From positions 13,899,201 to 13,963,200 of the forward strand of contig OX621257.1 in the NCBI GenBank assembly GCA_951640165.1: a stretch of 64,000 bases of DNA, given 5' to 3'. Source of the stretch: Pseudoips prasinana (taxonomy: Eukaryota > Arthropoda > Insecta > Lepidoptera > Nolidae). Made by a program: the position numbers and the translations under genes. Positions 62,836-64,000 of the stretch are shown piece after piece. How positions within the stretch are numbered: position 1 is the stretch's first letter; each line of letters begins with the position of its first letter. Under the pieces are notes generated by a model, which was not told where the DNA came from, made no database searches, and saw only the letters and a program-made list of their open reading frames with translations.

Positions 62836-63105
62836 CCTTGAGGCGCTCATAGCTAGATGCTCTCACCGTCCGTGAGTGATCGGCGAGGTTAAGCAACTAG
62901 GCTCGCGGTCAGTTCATAGATGGGTGACCGCCAAAGTGGTTTAATTCCTGAGCGTATCCGTGCTTCGGAGGGCACGTTAAATTGTCGGTCCCGGTTGTAG
63001 TCATTAGACAACAGTCGTTAAGCCATGTCAGAGGCCTACTGGGCGGCTTGAACAACTCTGACACTAGGGTAACCACTGCCCATACGATAAGTAAGTACAG
63101 TCCCG
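62836..63105 (+). mobile_element. 5S-rRNA-derived SINE (best copy)
   Basis: The first 90 bp follow 5S rRNA: GCTCTCACCGTCCG, GATCGGCGAGGTTAAGCAAC (A box / intermediate element region) and GGTCAGTTCATAGATGGGTG followed by ACC (C box, 62907-62929). This would be a type 1 Pol III promoter. Downstream body: GAGCGTATCCGTGCTTCGG, GGCACGTTAAATTGTCGGTC, ACAACAGTCGTTAAGCC and GGGTAACCACTGCCCATACG. Three copies in 4 kb, all plus strand. Confidence 0.82.
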
Positions 63106-63109
63106 CAAA

Positions 63110-63360
63110 CTTATCTGACCCGGTGGCAGCGTCGCTGTTATCGCATTTAGTGTTGCTAGTAACTATTTTTTGCAATAAAGTGGGTAAAAATAATATGCAC
63201 ATTGTAACGTAAATGTTATTTAACTAAAAAGCAAACAAATACTGTCATTACTAATCTTTATATTTTTATACAATAATTATGATCATTTACATAAAATGTA
63301 TGCTAAGTGTTCTCTAACGGAGATACTCCAGGTATTATTATGTCACCGGAATGGTTTCAT
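63110..63360. other. Short intergenic stretch without a recognised feature
   Basis: Nothing recognised; AT-rich on the right. Confidence 0.35.
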
Positions 63361-63361
63361 T

Positions 63362-63878
63362 CAGAAGTCATTTCATCATCATCATTATCGTAATCACTGC
63401 TTTCACAATCTCTACCTAAATGAATGGCTCGTCTAAGTATCCATCCCTTTTTCGATACACATTTTCAATATTTTGTTACATGGTTGCAATGCTTTTGCCG
63501 TTCATTGACTGTTATTTTATCAAAAGCTTCTGCAATGAATGATAGGATTTCAGAATTCTATATACCATGCTCTTTTTCTTTCACAAGTTTTCTTACACAT
63601 CACTCCCGGACACCTACAAAGGAAACAGCAAAAATGAAATAAATAATGAATATTTTAAAATATGTATTTTAATTTAAAGTGCGAGGGGGAGTTTTGTATT
63701 TTTTCAGAAGCTGACAACACTAACCTGTAGCAGCAGCTACGCGTTCATACAACTTATTGAAGGGTATAATTGGTGCCTGAAGGCGTTTTTCTTCCTTAAT
63801 ATAATTCAATACTTGTAATATAACGTTCCTCGCATCACTTTTTAAAGCTTTCGGCGTTTTTCACAATAAAAAACCACA
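63362..63878 (-). pseudogene. Broken transposase-like gene with an apparent intron
   Basis: Minus strand. First part (63876 to about 63736): PKALKSDARNVILQVLNYIK, EEKRLQAPIIPFNKLYERVA and AATG, followed by donor GTTAGT. It resembles the N-terminal helix-turn-helix of a DDE (Tc1-like) family common in insects, where VAAATGVSE.TVR follows. Second part begins after TTTGTAG near 63630 (GVSGSDV...), then broken frames with AEAFDKITVNERQKHCNHVT, YRKRDGYLDEPFI and GRDCESSDYDNDDDEM, like the acidic C-terminus of the same family. The catalytic DDE core is missing. The start codon position reads ACG. Probably an internally deleted pseudogene. Confidence 0.4.
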
Positions 63879-64000
63879 AAAAGAAATATAAATACGCGCA
63901 ACAAACAATCAATGGCAGGAATGTCATGGAATAACAGGCCGATTGACATTTCAAACTGGCGGCGTTAGTTCTACTTTTGGCCACCGGGCCAGATAAGTTT
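63879..64000 (-). promoter_or_regulatory. Region upstream of the transposase-like gene
   Basis: The minus strand here would be 5' flank. CGCCGCCAGTTTGAAATGTC and CATGACATTCCTGCC are the only GC-richer parts. No clear TATA box. Listed only because the window ends here. Confidence 0.2.

Overview
This window is insect nuclear DNA, almost certainly from a moth or butterfly. It is AT-rich, has one recognisable conserved gene, and is otherwise a dense patchwork of interspersed repeats of types common in lepidopteran genomes: tRNA-derived SINEs, RTE retrotransposons ending in TGA repeats, short Helitrons ending in a hairpin plus CTAG, and palindromic MITEs. No operon, bacterial gene, CRISPR array, rRNA gene or LTR retrotransposon was seen.

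The gene is corazonin (Crz). Coding exon 1 is at 1678-1899 and exon 2 at 3140-3235. Together they encode a 105-residue neuropeptide precursor: signal peptide, the mature peptide QTFQYSRGWTN with its Gly-Lys-Arg amidation and cleavage site, then the corazonin-associated peptide. The acceptor just before the start codon implies an upstream non-coding exon that I could not locate. Repeats lie about 50 bp upstream and inside the intron.

Layout. 0-5 kb: Crz with SINEs and MITEs. 6.1-11.0 kb: a nested stack in which an RTE copy with a 7-bp target duplication splits an RNase H-bearing LINE, which abuts a mariner remnant. 12.5-19.2 kb: MITEs, a LINE tail, SINEs and two Helitrons. 19.7-23.3 kb: a Pif1-like helicase remnant and an RTE copy with its 5' end. 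24.7-27.6 kb: two long perfect inverted repeats, followed at 27.7 kb by a short ORF that may be a first exon. 28-34.3 kb: SINEs, a 160-bp tandem repeat and a 2.1-kb Helitron. 34.7-37.3 kb: a tandem array of about 466 bp. 37-46 kb: SINEs, the K repeat and RTE tails. 46-48 kb: a 461-bp tandem array that carries an RTE-derived mini-element in each unit. 48.9-49.5 kb: a third perfect inverted repeat. 50-57.4 kb: short tandem arrays, LINE and SINE fragments and a third large RTE copy. 58-64 kb: Helitrons, three 5S-rRNA-derived SINE copies, a Harbinger-like element with a 33-bp minisatellite core, and a broken transposase-like gene at the right edge.

Family names used below are local labels. SINE-A, A2, B, C, D and E are tRNA-related families told apart by body sequence. 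RTE-mini is a short element that joins the 5' leader of RTE to its 3' tail. MITE-1 is a 135-bp palindrome with CAGACGCC ends. K is an unclassified repeat ending in an AATAAAAACC-type tail. Family assignment rests on recognising motifs and on comparing copies within the window; no database search was run. Repeat borders are within about 10 bp unless a target duplication is given.
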